Origin: Microbulbifer sp. TB1203
GTDB lineage: Bacteria > Pseudomonadota > Gammaproteobacteria > Pseudomonadales > Cellvibrionaceae
Assembly (NCBI RefSeq): GCF_030997045.1
Contig: NZ_CP116899.1
Span: forward strand, 4,488,001-4,552,000
Direction of reading: 5' to 3'
DNA: 64,000 bases
The translations under genes and the position numbers were made by a program. Position 1 is the stretch's first letter, and every line of letters begins with the position of its first letter. Below the pieces are notes generated by a model that saw nothing but the letters and a program-made list of their open reading frames with translations, was not told the DNA's origin and made no database searches. Below, piece after piece: positions 1-7,204 of this stretch.

Positions 1-1409
1 AACAGCGCATAGCGCCGGTTTGTGAAGAGTTCCTGCAAGTGGCCGGCGGGGGGCGCAGGTATCGAATCGATGCGCTCTTTGGGAACGGCCAGATAGAAAT
101 TGCGCGCGAGCCGATCGCCGAGGAGCTTGTCCAGCTCCCCCCTGTCCACGCTTTTCGCGCTGCCGGCGGAATAAAAGCGCGCGGAGAAAGGCCTGTCTCC
201 CAGGTACAGCAGCTCCGCCTGCGCGCCGCCGCTCTTGCGGGTAAATTCCACCAGCTGTTTTTCCGTCTTCGCGCTTCCCGGCCGGTAGTGCACCACAAGG
301 GTGAACGCCAGGATAACAACGGGCATAAGGCCGGCGCAGGCAACGACTGCCCGGCGGGACCAGCGCGAGTCGCTCTTTTGCAGCGCCATAGCCAGCAGCA
401 TGGCGAAGGGCGGCAGTGCGGGCTGGACATAGGTCCAGAGAATATTGCCCGCGAAGGTGAAAAAAACCAGCGGCCAAAGGCACCCGGCCAGCAGTAGGCC
501 GCGCCAGCTCTCCGGCCGCGGAAAATGCCATCCCCGCCGTCGAACAGCCGCGACAAACAGCGCCGCGGCGGCCAGGCCCCAGGGGAAGGTGGCCTGCACC
601 GCGTACCACCAGATGGTACCCAAAGCCGCCCGGTGGGCGCTGCCGTAGAGGTCGCCGTTCCAGCCGGAATCCACGAAGCGGAGAAAATGTTCGCCGACGA
701 TGAAATACTCCAGGAAGCCGGGTGTCTTCAGCTCCGCGGCGATATACCAGGGCAGGCTGATCGCCAGTGCGAGCAGAGTGCCGCCGACCCAGGGTATGTG
801 TCGAATGCGCCCGGACGGTTCCAGGTACAGCCAGGTGCCCAGTGGCACCAGCGCCAGTACCGGCGCCAACGGCCCCTTGGCCAGCAGGCCGATGCCCAGC
901 CCCGCGAACAGCAGATACCCCCAGAGCGGCGACGGGCCGCCGGACAAACCGATGCGCAGCGCCGCGACCAGAGTGAGGGTGGTGCCGAAAGTCAGGAAGG
1001 GGTCGGTGAGCACCGCGCCTGCCGCCACGAAACCCAGCGCGCTGGTGCCGTAGATGGTGACCGCGAGCCACGCGGTTTGCCGGCCGGCCAGCGCGCGCGT
1101 CCCACTGAAGACCAGCCACAGGATACCCAGGGTCGCGAGCAGGGATGGCAGGCGCGCCGGGAACTCGCCCACACCCAGCAGTTTGAAGGAGAGCGCCTGG
1201 CTCCAGAAGGACAGTGGCGGCTTCCCCCAGAAGGGGACGCCGTAATCAAAATAGGGTGTAATCCAGTCACCGGTTTCCGCCATGATCCTGGCGATCTCGG
1301 CGTAGCGGGGTTCCGAGGTATCCATTAGCGGCAGCAGCACCATGGCAGCGAGGCGGCTCACCAGTGCCAATCCGAGCAGCCAGGCGAAGCGGGAGAGGGA
1401 TTTATTCAT
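1..1409 (-). CDS. ArnT/PMT-like lipid-linked sugar transferase (3' end beyond window)
   Basis: Integral membrane glycosyltransferase of the PMT/ArnT type, expected to move a sugar from a polyprenyl-phosphate carrier to an envelope acceptor on the periplasmic side. The reading frame is open from an ATG at 1409 to the window edge (about 469 codons). After a first membrane segment comes the first periplasmic loop with DTSEPRYAEIARIM (D30, E33) and then GVPFWGKPPLSFW, the signature of this family; several hydrophobic segments follow, and the last visible part is a soluble periplasmic region. The ATG overlaps the end of the GtrB-like gene by 8 bases, so the two are translationally coupled. The GtrB partner would make the lipid-linked sugar used here. 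The acceptor (lipid A, O-antigen or protein) cannot be told from the sequence. Family call firm, substrate unknown. Confidence 0.85.
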   Translation of the reverse strand, partial: MNKSLSRFAWLLGLALVSRLAAMVLLPLMDTSEPRYAEIARIMAETGDWITPYFDYGVPFWGKPPLSFWSQALSFKLLGVGEFPARLPSLLATLGILWLVFSGTRALAGRQTAWLAVTIYGTSALGFVAAGAVLTDPFLTFGTTLTLVAALRIGLSGGPSPLWGYLLFAGLGIGLLAKGPLAPVLALVPLGTWLYLEPSGRIRHIPWVGGTLLALAISLPWYIAAELKTPGFLEYFIVGEHFLRFVDSGWNGDLYGSAHRAALGTIWWYAVQATFPWGLAAAALFVAAVRRRGWHFPRPESWRGLLLAGCLWPLVFFTFAGNILWTYVQPALPPFAMLLAMALQKSDSRWSRRAVVACAGLMPVVILAFTLVVHYRPGSAKTEKQLVEFTRKSGGAQAELLYLGDRPFSARFYSAGSAKSVDRGELDKLLGDRLARNFYLAVPKERIDSIPAPPAGHLQELFTNRRYAL

Positions 1410-2427
1410 CGCCCACCGCCTCCGCGCGCTGCCCCGCCAGGCCCATCGCCGGAATGCCGCCGATAATGTCCTGGATCAGATAGGTGGGACGCTGTTTGGT
1501 TTCCAGGTAGGTTTTGCCCACATACTCGCCGAGGATGCCAATGGTCAGCAGTTGTATGCCGCCGAAGAAGGTGATGACCGCGATCAGCGACGGATACCCC
1601 TGCACCACGTCGCCCAGCAGCAGCGCCTTGATCACTATCCAGAGCCCGAACAGGCCGCCGGTCGCCGCCGCCAGCACGCCGGCGATCGTGGCCCAGTGCA
1701 GGGGTGCGATGGAAAAGGAGGTGATAGCCTCGATCGCCAGGCGGGCGAGCGCCACGTAGTCCCACTTGGTGACGCCCCCGGCGCGCGCCGCTCGATCGTA
1801 TTCGATGACGCGCGTCTCCATGCCGACCCAGGCGAACAGGCCTTTCATATAGCGGTTGCGCTCCGGCAGTTGCCGCAGCGCATCCAGCGCCCGGCGGCTC
1901 AGCAGGCGGAAATCGCCGGTATCGGCGGGAATGCCGCAGTCGCTGATGCGATTCAGCAGGCGGTAGAAGACGTGGGCGCTGGCGCGCTTGAACAGGGTTT
2001 CCCCGGCGCGACTGCGGCGCTGCATCAGCACCACGTCGGCGCCCTCGCGCCAAGCGGCCACCATCTGCGGTATCAGCTCCGGAGGGTCCTGGAGATCCGC
2101 GTCCAGGATAATCGCCGCATCGCCCGTGGCCTGGTCGAGGCCCGCGGTCATTGCCGCTTCCTTGCCGAAATTGCGACTCAGTCGCACCAGTTTGATCTGG
2201 GGATAAATAATGGCCTGCCGCGCCAGGTATTGGGCGCCGCCATCCCGGCTGCCATCGTCGACGAACAGCAGTTCGCCGGAGAGCGGCAACTGATCCAGCA
2301 CTCGCAGCAGGCGCTCCAGGCACTGGGGTAATACGGGACCCTCGTTATAAAACGGGATAATGACCGACAGCTTGAGAGGCTGGCGGTGGCGCAGCTTGTG
2401 TAGTCTGGGTGCGGATATCGTGTTCAT
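1402..2427 (-). CDS. GtrB/ArnC-like polyprenyl-phosphate glycosyltransferase (GT2)
   Basis: Family 2 glycosyltransferase predicted to load a sugar from a nucleotide donor onto undecaprenyl phosphate at the cytoplasmic face. The GT-A fold starts with LSVIIPFYNEG, followed by the nucleotide-binding DDGSRDG and the metal-site region DADLQDPPE. The C-terminal third has two hydrophobic segments and ends with the GILGEYVGKTYLETKQRP stretch typical of GtrB, YfdH and ArnC. Its length of 341 residues is normal for the family. It overlaps the GtrA-like gene upstream by 4 bases (ATGA) and the PMT-like gene downstream by 8, making a classic three-gene GtrA-GtrB-transferase operon. Sugar identity is not deducible. 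Confidence 0.92.
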   Translation of the reverse strand: MNTISAPRLHKLRHRQPLKLSVIIPFYNEGPVLPQCLERLLRVLDQLPLSGELLFVDDGSRDGGAQYLARQAIIYPQIKLVRLSRNFGKEAAMTAGLDQATGDAAIILDADLQDPPELIPQMVAAWREGADVVLMQRRSRAGETLFKRASAHVFYRLLNRISDCGIPADTGDFRLLSRRALDALRQLPERNRYMKGLFAWVGMETRVIEYDRAARAGGVTKWDYVALARLAIEAITSFSIAPLHWATIAGVLAAATGGLFGLWIVIKALLLGDVVQGYPSLIAVITFFGGIQLLTIGILGEYVGKTYLETKQRPTYLIQDIIGGIPAMGLAGQRAEAVGDE

Positions 2428-2798
2428 GTAAACACCACCTTGCCGTAAAGACGGTAGTTGAGCAGGGTGAGCGCCCCGGTTGTGGCCGATTGCGCGAGCG
2501 GAGCCGGCAGTGCGGCCAGTTGATAGAGGACGGTAAACAGAGTGAGGTTGAGCAGCCAGTTGGCGGCGGTTACGAGAAGAAATACGGATATCGTGTCCTG
2601 GTGCGCGCGTTGCGAAACGAAGGTCCAGTGGTACTGCAGGCCATAGTTAACCGTGGCACCGAGCAGCGCGCCCACTGCGGTGGCCAGGGGTGCGTCTGCA
2701 TGCAGCGTCATCAACAGCCCCATACCGGTGAAGTGCACCGCGGTGGCGGCCCCGCCGGAAACGAGAAAACGCAGCGGTCTTGTGCTGAGGGTCGACAT
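2424..2798 (-). CDS. GtrA-like small membrane protein (putative lipid-linked sugar flippase)
   Basis: Small protein of about 124 residues with four predicted membrane segments and the GtrA-family opening RPLRFLVSGGAATAVHF. GtrA proteins are thought to help translocate the polyprenyl-phosphate sugar made by their GtrB neighbour. I chose the ATG at 2798 because an AAAGGTGA ribosome-binding stretch lies about 10 bases before it; a GTG at 2810 in the same frame would add four residues. It is first in the operon with the GtrB-like and PMT-like genes. The 290 bases upstream show two hairpins but no TTAAG box like those before the next genes, so membership in that regulon is not supported. Confidence 0.85.
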   Translation of the reverse strand: MSTLSTRPLRFLVSGGAATAVHFTGMGLLMTLHADAPLATAVGALLGATVNYGLQYHWTFVSQRAHQDTISVFLLVTAANWLLNLTLFTVLYQLAALPAPLAQSATTGALTLLNYRLYGKVVFT

Positions 2799-2893
2799 CG
2801 AAACAATCACCTTTGCAGCTATTAACCCGGCGATCAGAGAGTTCGGTCCGGCCGCTGTCGCGGCGCCTCCGGCCCTGATCTATGGATTGTGGC

Positions 2894-2910
2894 GCCGGCC
2901 TTCGGCCGGC
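2894..2910. repeat. short perfect hairpin in the gtrA upstream region
   Basis: GCCGGCC-TTC-GGCCGGC, a 7-bp stem with a 3-base loop in the 2811-3100 gap. There is no T tract, so it is not a clear terminator. The rest of the gap holds the half-palindrome at 3066-3091 and no gene that I can support. Confidence 0.5.
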
Positions 2911-3065
2911 GGCTGCACTTCCCTGTGCCGCGCTGCTGACCCGGTCCTAACCGGGTTGACAGCGACAGCGCGAGATTAGGGAAACCGTCGCTAAAGAAAT
3001 TTCAAGGAAATATCCAAATAAACGTCAGTCGAACTCGCGTTTTCCCGGTTTGGTTTTACAAAATT

Positions 3066-3091
3066 CGCGGCCGGCCAGCGGCCGCTCCTAC
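3066..3091. repeat. palindromic intergenic repeat, 'GTAGGAGCGGCC' type, copy 2
   Basis: Reads on the minus strand as GTAGGAGCGGCC followed by a GC-rich reverse arm GGCCGGCCGCG. It shares the first 12 bases with the copy at 14820. It lies just beyond the stop codon of the YejM-like gene and could act as a transcript-end hairpin. Confidence 0.55.
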
Positions 3092-3100
3092 GGTATCCCA

Positions 3101-4984
3101 TCAGGGCGCCGCCAGTGGCGGTTGCCCTCCACTCTTGCCGCGCCGGCTATAGAAGCGCGGCGTTTCCCGAAGGTAGTCCCCGATTAGTCGGCGCGAAAGT
3201 GCGGCTGCATCGGCTTCCGCCAGTGGCTGGTCGTTGCGCGTGAAAAATCGACCGCGCTCATCGCTGGCCTTGGCCGACAGCACCAGTTTCAGGTCCTCGG
3301 CAATCAATGTGCTGCCGTGCCAGTCGCTGACAACCAGGTAGTCGTGGCGGTAATTTTTATCCAACAGGTCGTGGCCAAAGCTGACCTGCCGTTTGTCGAT
3401 ACCCTGCAACCGGCTCATGGCGGAGAGCAGGGTGATCGGCAGATCCACGTGGCTGGTCATGCGCTCGATCGTACGGGCCTTTTGCCCGGGAATATGCAGC
3501 ACCAACGGCACTTTGACCTGCTGTTCCACGAAGGTGGAATTGTGCCCCCAACGGCCGTTCTCCATAAATTCCTCGCCGTGGTCGCCGGTGATCACCACGA
3601 TGGTGTTGTCCAGCCTGCCACTCTCCTTCAGCGCGTGGAGTACCCTGGCGAACTGGGAGTCCAGATGGTGGCTGGCATTGATATAGCGAGCCTTGATACG
3701 TGAGATCTGGCTTTTGATATCCGTATCCAGGTAGTTGAAATCCTCCAGGTAGTCCGTCTCCAGCGCATTCTCCGCTGGAAATGAGTAGTTGGCATGTGTC
3801 GACTCAAAGAACATGAAACTGAAAAACGGTTGCTTCGCTGAATTTATAAAAGCGGTCAGCTTGCTGACATTCCTGATGTCCCGCTGCCAGGGGTCTCCCT
3901 CGTGATCGGAGTGCAACTGTTCGGAGGAGAAATTCCGGAAGACGGTGCGGTCGAATTCCGGATAGCTGAAACGTGCGCTGGTGTAGGCCATCAGCGAGTA
4001 GCTGTTTTTGCGCAGGGTTTCCAGCAACAGCGGCGGCCGCTCTGCGGGCAGTGCGTCGAACCAGTAGTTGCCGTGCAAGCCGTAGAACTGGCTGAACATA
4101 CCCATGCGCGTGCCGTTGCCGCCGCTGTAGTGGTTGAGGAAATGGACATTGTCCCGGGCGAAGGCGTAGGTCTCCGGCATGATGCGCGGGTCCAGCATAT
4201 CCGCGCGCCAGGATTCGGAGGTCAGCCAGACGATGTTGTAGGGCTTGTCCAGCACAATACTTTGGGCATCGACTGCCGGATAGGCGAACTTGCCTTTCCT
4301 GCGGCTGAGGGAACCGTCCAGTTCCGGACGCTTGCGCTCCACGCCCAGTTTGCTCAACAGCCCCTTGGCGGTGACTGGGGAATACCAGGGGATACGCTGT
4401 ACGCTTTGCAGTATCTGCTGCTCACCGGTGTGGTCGGCGTAGGCGTAGATTCCTCCCTGTAGCAGGAACACCAGCGGCAGGACTGCGGCAGCGGCCCGCA
4501 CCGGCCGCGTATTGGCGATCCGCGCTAGCGGCAGCCAGCGGACCAGCGCTGCGTAGACGGCCGCCACTGCCAGTACACGCAGGGCACTTGAGACATAAAA
4601 GGAGTTGCTGAAACCCAAGGCCTCCAGACCGCCGGGCGTTGAAATAATATTCCACACAAAGCCGTTGATATAGAAACCGTAGAGTGCGTAGATCTGGTAG
4701 TTGGCGTCGATGGCCAGCACGATTCCCACGGCGTAGAGGTGCAGCAGCGCCAGCAGGGAAAACCTGAGCCACCCCGGGCGGGTGGCCGAGGCGCCCCGCA
4801 CCAGCAGCCAGGCGGGCAATGCCAGCAGTGCCGCCTGCGCGATGGTGGCAGCGGTAAAATAGCCGATCTGCACGGCGCCGCTCAGGGCTGGCAGGCCGTG
4901 CAGCATCAACAGTGCAAAACTGACGCACCACACCAGCAGCGGTATGCCCCGGAAATACGGAAGAGAGGAGTTTGACGGATTCAT
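3101..4984 (-). CDS. YejM/PbgA-like inner-membrane sulfatase-fold protein
   Basis: A 627-residue protein with an N-terminal block of about five membrane segments (DUF3413-like) followed by a periplasmic sulfatase/phosphoglycerol-transferase-fold domain. That domain contains IVWLTSESWRADML, the GGNGTRMGMFSQFYGLHG stretch in the position of the nucleophile loop, and ITGDHGEEFMENGRWGHN with late metal-site residues. YejM/PbgA proteins of enterobacteria act in lipopolysaccharide and cardiolipin homeostasis; whether this one is catalytic cannot be judged. An in-frame ATG at 5068 exists, but a TTAAG box and a -10-like hexamer lie between 5021 and 5053, so that start would put the promoter inside the gene. 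The ATG at 4984 is therefore preferred. It is transcribed divergently from the carbonic anhydrase. Confidence 0.85.
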   Translation of the reverse strand: MNPSNSSLPYFRGIPLLVWCVSFALLMLHGLPALSGAVQIGYFTAATIAQAALLALPAWLLVRGASATRPGWLRFSLLALLHLYAVGIVLAIDANYQIYALYGFYINGFVWNIISTPGGLEALGFSNSFYVSSALRVLAVAAVYAALVRWLPLARIANTRPVRAAAAVLPLVFLLQGGIYAYADHTGEQQILQSVQRIPWYSPVTAKGLLSKLGVERKRPELDGSLSRRKGKFAYPAVDAQSIVLDKPYNIVWLTSESWRADMLDPRIMPETYAFARDNVHFLNHYSGGNGTRMGMFSQFYGLHGNYWFDALPAERPPLLLETLRKNSYSLMAYTSARFSYPEFDRTVFRNFSSEQLHSDHEGDPWQRDIRNVSKLTAFINSAKQPFFSFMFFESTHANYSFPAENALETDYLEDFNYLDTDIKSQISRIKARYINASHHLDSQFARVLHALKESGRLDNTIVVITGDHGEEFMENGRWGHNSTFVEQQVKVPLVLHIPGQKARTIERMTSHVDLPITLLSAMSRLQGIDKRQVSFGHDLLDKNYRHDYLVVSDWHGSTLIAEDLKLVLSAKASDERGRFFTRNDQPLAEADAAALSRRLIGDYLRETPRFYSRRGKSGGQPPLAAP

Positions 4985-5020
4985 CGGCACAGCAGAACCT
5001 GTAGCAATTTGATGGCCGTC

Positions 5021-5053
5021 ACCATAGGGGGGGGAAATTAAGTGAACCTTAAG
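5021..5053 (-). promoter_or_regulatory. TTAAG-type response-regulator box plus -10 for the YejM-like gene
   Basis: On the minus strand CTTAAG-GTTCA-CTTAAT (5053-5037) is followed by exactly 10 bases, TT and eight Cs, and then TATGGT (5026-5021) as a likely -10. The half-site pattern and 5-base spacer match the PmrA box and the equivalent TTAAG-N6-TTAAG box of BqsR/CarR (known for these regulators). The downstream start is 37 bases beyond the -10. The C8 run in the spacer is unusual. Confidence 0.8.
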
Positions 5054-5106
5054 GTCTACTGCCTCCATCGCCCGGGAGCCGATACTCGTTGTTTAGCTTG
5101 GTGACT

Positions 5107-5139
5107 CTTAAGTTTTCCTTAATCCTGTCTGTATAGAGT
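5107..5139 (+). promoter_or_regulatory. TTAAG-type response-regulator box plus -10 for the carbonic anhydrase
   Basis: CTTAAG-TTTTC-CTTAAT (5107-5123), then 10 bases, then TAGAGT (5134-5139). The architecture equals that of the two other boxes in this region. The next plus-strand gene is the carbonic anhydrase at 5312, leaving a leader of about 165 bases in which I see no other gene. Confidence 0.75.
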
Positions 5140-5311
5140 GGTGGCGCTGTGGGAGTGGTTGTCTATGGGCAGTCGCATCAGGGGCCGGCGGTCAGGGCCC
5201 CTTCCGTAATGCCCTGTCACTATTCCCGATACCAAAGGGCGAATGATTCTGCTTTTGCATCGAAGCCTTCGGTAAACATTCTTTTTCACCACTTATCTGT
5301 TGGAGTCAATC

Positions 5312-6046
5312 ATGCAGAAACTGATGGTCGCAACTGGTTTATTTTTCGCGTCTGCAGTCGCCTGTGCTGGCGATGGAGCGCAATGGGACTATTCCGGAGC
5401 CAAGGGCCCCGGGCACTGGGGTGAACTCAGCCCGCAATTCACCGCGTGTTCCGAGGGGAGAAACCAGTCACCAATCAATCTCAGCAATTTCATCGAGTCC
5501 GACCTGAAGCCCATAGAGATTCACTACCAGGCGGGCGGGGACGAGATTCTCAACAATGGACACAGTGTTCAGGTGAACTATGCTCCCGGCAGTAAAATCT
5601 CTGTCGATGGACATGAGTTTACTCTCAAGCAGTATCACTTCCATTCCCCGAGCGAGAACCATATAAACGGCAAATCCTTCCCAATGGAAGCGCACCTGGT
5701 GCATGCCGATGGGAAGGGAAATCTCGCCGTTATCGCCGTGATGTTTGAGGAGGGTGAAGCAAACAAGGCCCTCGCCAAAGCTTGGGCCAAGATGCCCGAA
5801 AAGGCGGGTGACAGCCATGGCTTGCCTTCCAGCGTTGCGGCGGAAGATATTCTGCCTTCCTCACGGGATTACTACCGCTACAATGGCTCCCTCACCACGC
5901 CGCCCTGTTCTGAGGGGGTTGAATGGCTCGTCATGAAAGAGCCGGTGTCCGCCTCGAAAGCCCAGATAGAAAAGTTTGTACACGTAATGCACCATCCAAA
6001 TAACCGCCCGATACAGATGGTGGGTGCGCGTCCGGTATTGCAGTAA
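5312..6046 (+). CDS. periplasmic alpha-class carbonic anhydrase
   Basis: Zinc enzyme interconverting CO2 and bicarbonate. The 244-residue precursor has a signal peptide (MQKLMVATGLFFASAVACAG). The alpha-class motif YHFHSPSEN and the following EAHLVH give the three zinc histidines H109, H111 and H128. QSPIN near the N-terminus and SLTTPPCSEGVEW near the C-terminus are family hallmarks, and C46 with the cysteine of TPPCSEG could form the usual disulfide. The ATG at 5312 has a GGAG ribosome-binding site; a TTG at 5300 in frame is less likely. Its own TTAAG box lies upstream, which would place CO2 or pH handling in the same regulon as the YejM-like protein and the operon from 6500. Confidence 0.96.
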   Translation: MQKLMVATGLFFASAVACAGDGAQWDYSGAKGPGHWGELSPQFTACSEGRNQSPINLSNFIESDLKPIEIHYQAGGDEILNNGHSVQVNYAPGSKISVDGHEFTLKQYHFHSPSENHINGKSFPMEAHLVHADGKGNLAVIAVMFEEGEANKALAKAWAKMPEKAGDSHGLPSSVAAEDILPSSRDYYRYNGSLTTPPCSEGVEWLVMKEPVSASKAQIEKFVHVMHHPNNRPIQMVGARPVLQ

Positions 6047-6061
6047 CCGGCCCGGTTTTTT
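6045..6061 (+). terminator. weak intrinsic terminator after the carbonic anhydrase
   Basis: AACCG-GCC-CGGTT with the T tract running to 6061, starting in the stop codon. The stem is only 5 bp, so a second hairpin at 6092 may be the effective one. Confidence 0.45.
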
Positions 6062-6091
6062 CGTCGCAGGCGATCCCGGGACATTAAAAGT

Positions 6092-6135
6092 TGGCGGCGT
6101 GCTTCGACAATAAGAAGCGCGCCGCCAGCTTGTTT
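6092..6135 (+). terminator. strong hairpin, candidate terminator
   Basis: TGGCGGCGTGCTTC (6092-6105) pairs with GAAGCGCGCCGCCA (6114-6127) across an 8-base loop, with a single G-T wobble, followed by GCTTGTTTT. It separates the carbonic anhydrase from the relic and promoter region before 6500. Confidence 0.6.
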
Positions 6136-6210
6136 TCCGGAATCCGTCAGTCCAGCGGCGAGGCTGGTGGTTAAGTGCAGACAGCGAACCACTGCAGGTA
6201 TTGCGCTGTG

Positions 6211-6430
6211 CGCGGCGTCGGTTACGAGCGGGGACCGGCCAGGTGAAATCGATCCGTATTTATTTGCTGGTCGCGCTGCTGTCCACCATCACCCTGGTCA
6301 ATTTCGACTATGCGTCTCCAGACCTCGCACTGAGGCTGATTTTTAAGGACTTCAAACAGGCTCCAAGGTCCCCACTACCCCCATATCCGAAGCTTCACCT
6401 AGAAAACGCTCCCGGCGAGAGATTCACCCC
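6211..6430 (+). pseudogene. relic of a response-regulator/histidine-kinase junction
   Basis: From 6211 the sequence encodes RGVGYERGPAR and a stop whose bases overlap a GTG start (AGGTGAAATC), followed by VKSIRIYLLVALLSTITLVN. This matches the end of the response regulator and the start of the kinase at 11470-11570 (RGVGYKLGP; KSIRIYLVVALLSTITLVN). Further on in the same frame LHLENAPGER resembles LPLENAPEEL, a much later part of that kinase. The relic is thus a decayed second copy with a large internal deletion. It lies directly before the TTAAG box of the operon that carries the intact pair. Not expected to be expressed as a functional protein. Confidence 0.75.
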
Positions 6431-6433
6431 CGC

Positions 6434-6466
6434 GTTAAGGATCACTTAATTTTACCCACCTAGACT
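6434..6466 (+). promoter_or_regulatory. TTAAG-type box plus -10 of the ten-gene operon
   Basis: GTTAAG-GATCA-CTTAAT (6434-6450), 10 bases, then TAGACT (6461-6466). The first gene starts at 6500, giving a leader of roughly 27 bases. Since the operon contains a PmrA/QseB/BqsR-class regulator, this site suggests autoregulation. Confidence 0.8.
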
Positions 6467-6499
6467 GCCTTCTATCGAATCTCCCCACGAGTGTGTGCA

Positions 6500-7204
6500 A
6501 TGGCATTGGAAGGCAGTCAATACCGCGAACCCCGGGACCCGGTCCGGCCGCCGGCGGCGGCTTCACACAGCTTTGAACTAACCACTGCCGGTGATGCCGG
6601 GCGCGCCGCGGTGGAGGCCTATATCGCGCAAAAGTTTGCCGCGACCTACGGCGCGCGCATCCACAGTTTCCTGCCGCAACTACTCTCGCTGCACAGGGGC
6701 GGCGTCATCGACGCGGCCCTCGGGCTGCGCCGCGCCGACAGCGGTGCCCTGTTCCTGGAACAGTACCTGGACCGGCCGGTGGAGCGGCAACTGGCCGCTG
6801 CCGCCGGGCGGCCGGTGGCACGCTCGGACATCGTCGAGATCGGCAACCTGGTTTCCACCTCCCGCGGCAGCAGCCAGATGCTGTTCCTGATGCTCGCCGA
6901 ACTGTTCGCCGAAGCCCGGGTGAACTGGGCGATTTTTACCGCCACCCCGGAAGTGCATAAATTGCTGAGCAGGCTCACCGCCGACCAGATCGTTCTCTGT
7001 GTTGCCGACGGCGGACGCCTGGGTGCGCAGCTGCAAAACTGGGGCAGCTACTACGACACCTGTCCCGCGGTCACCGCGATCGATGTAACCGCCTCTCGCG
7101 AGATCCTGCTGCAGCGTCCGCTTGTTTGCGAACTGCTGCGCAACTGTGCGGCGCAGGCAAAACCTTTGGCCCGGATGTTTCTTGAGGGCAATAAATGCAA
7201 CTGA
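6500..7204 (+). CDS. thermostable hemolysin family protein (GNAT-like)
   Basis: A 234-residue protein of the family named after the Vibrio thermostable delta-hemolysin. The best-conserved stretches are ATYGARIHSFLPQLLSL, LFLEQYLDRPVE, SDIVEIGNLVS and WAIFTATPEVHKLLSRL, ending with WGSYYDTCPAV. The fold resembles acyltransferases, and there is no signal peptide, so a true lytic role is doubtful; an acyl-transfer role beside the acyl-ligase is an inference. I chose the ATG at 6500; a GTG at 6491 is possible. The last 10 bases overlap the next gene. First gene of the operon running to 14772. Confidence 0.85.
   Translation: MALEGSQYREPRDPVRPPAAASHSFELTTAGDAGRAAVEAYIAQKFAATYGARIHSFLPQLLSLHRGGVIDAALGLRRADSGALFLEQYLDRPVERQLAAAAGRPVARSDIVEIGNLVSTSRGSSQMLFLMLAELFAEARVNWAIFTATPEVHKLLSRLTADQIVLCVADGGRLGAQLQNWGSYYDTCPAVTAIDVTASREILLQRPLVCELLRNCAAQAKPLARMFLEGNKCN

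Noticed and set aside
39..1328. Several plus-strand open frames at the left edge
   Set aside because: They are antisense to the PMT/ArnT-like gene, whose conserved first loop is readable on the minus strand without interruption.
2811..3100. A TTAAG box for the GtrA/GtrB/PMT operon
   Set aside because: I looked for two half-sites on both strands and found none, although the function would fit a PmrA-like regulon.
4985..5068. N-terminal extension of the YejM-like protein to an ATG at 5068
   Set aside because: The extension contains the TTAAG box and -10 hexamer and has no similarity to the family; the ATG at 4984 starts right before the first membrane segments.
5149..5424. A 91-codon plus-strand frame before the carbonic anhydrase
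   Set aside because: It overlaps the carbonic anhydrase start in another frame and has neither a ribosome-binding site nor recognisable features.
6500..7204. Calling the first operon gene a secreted hemolysin toxin
   Set aside because: The family name is historical; there is no signal peptide, and the operon context points to an intracellular acyl-related role.
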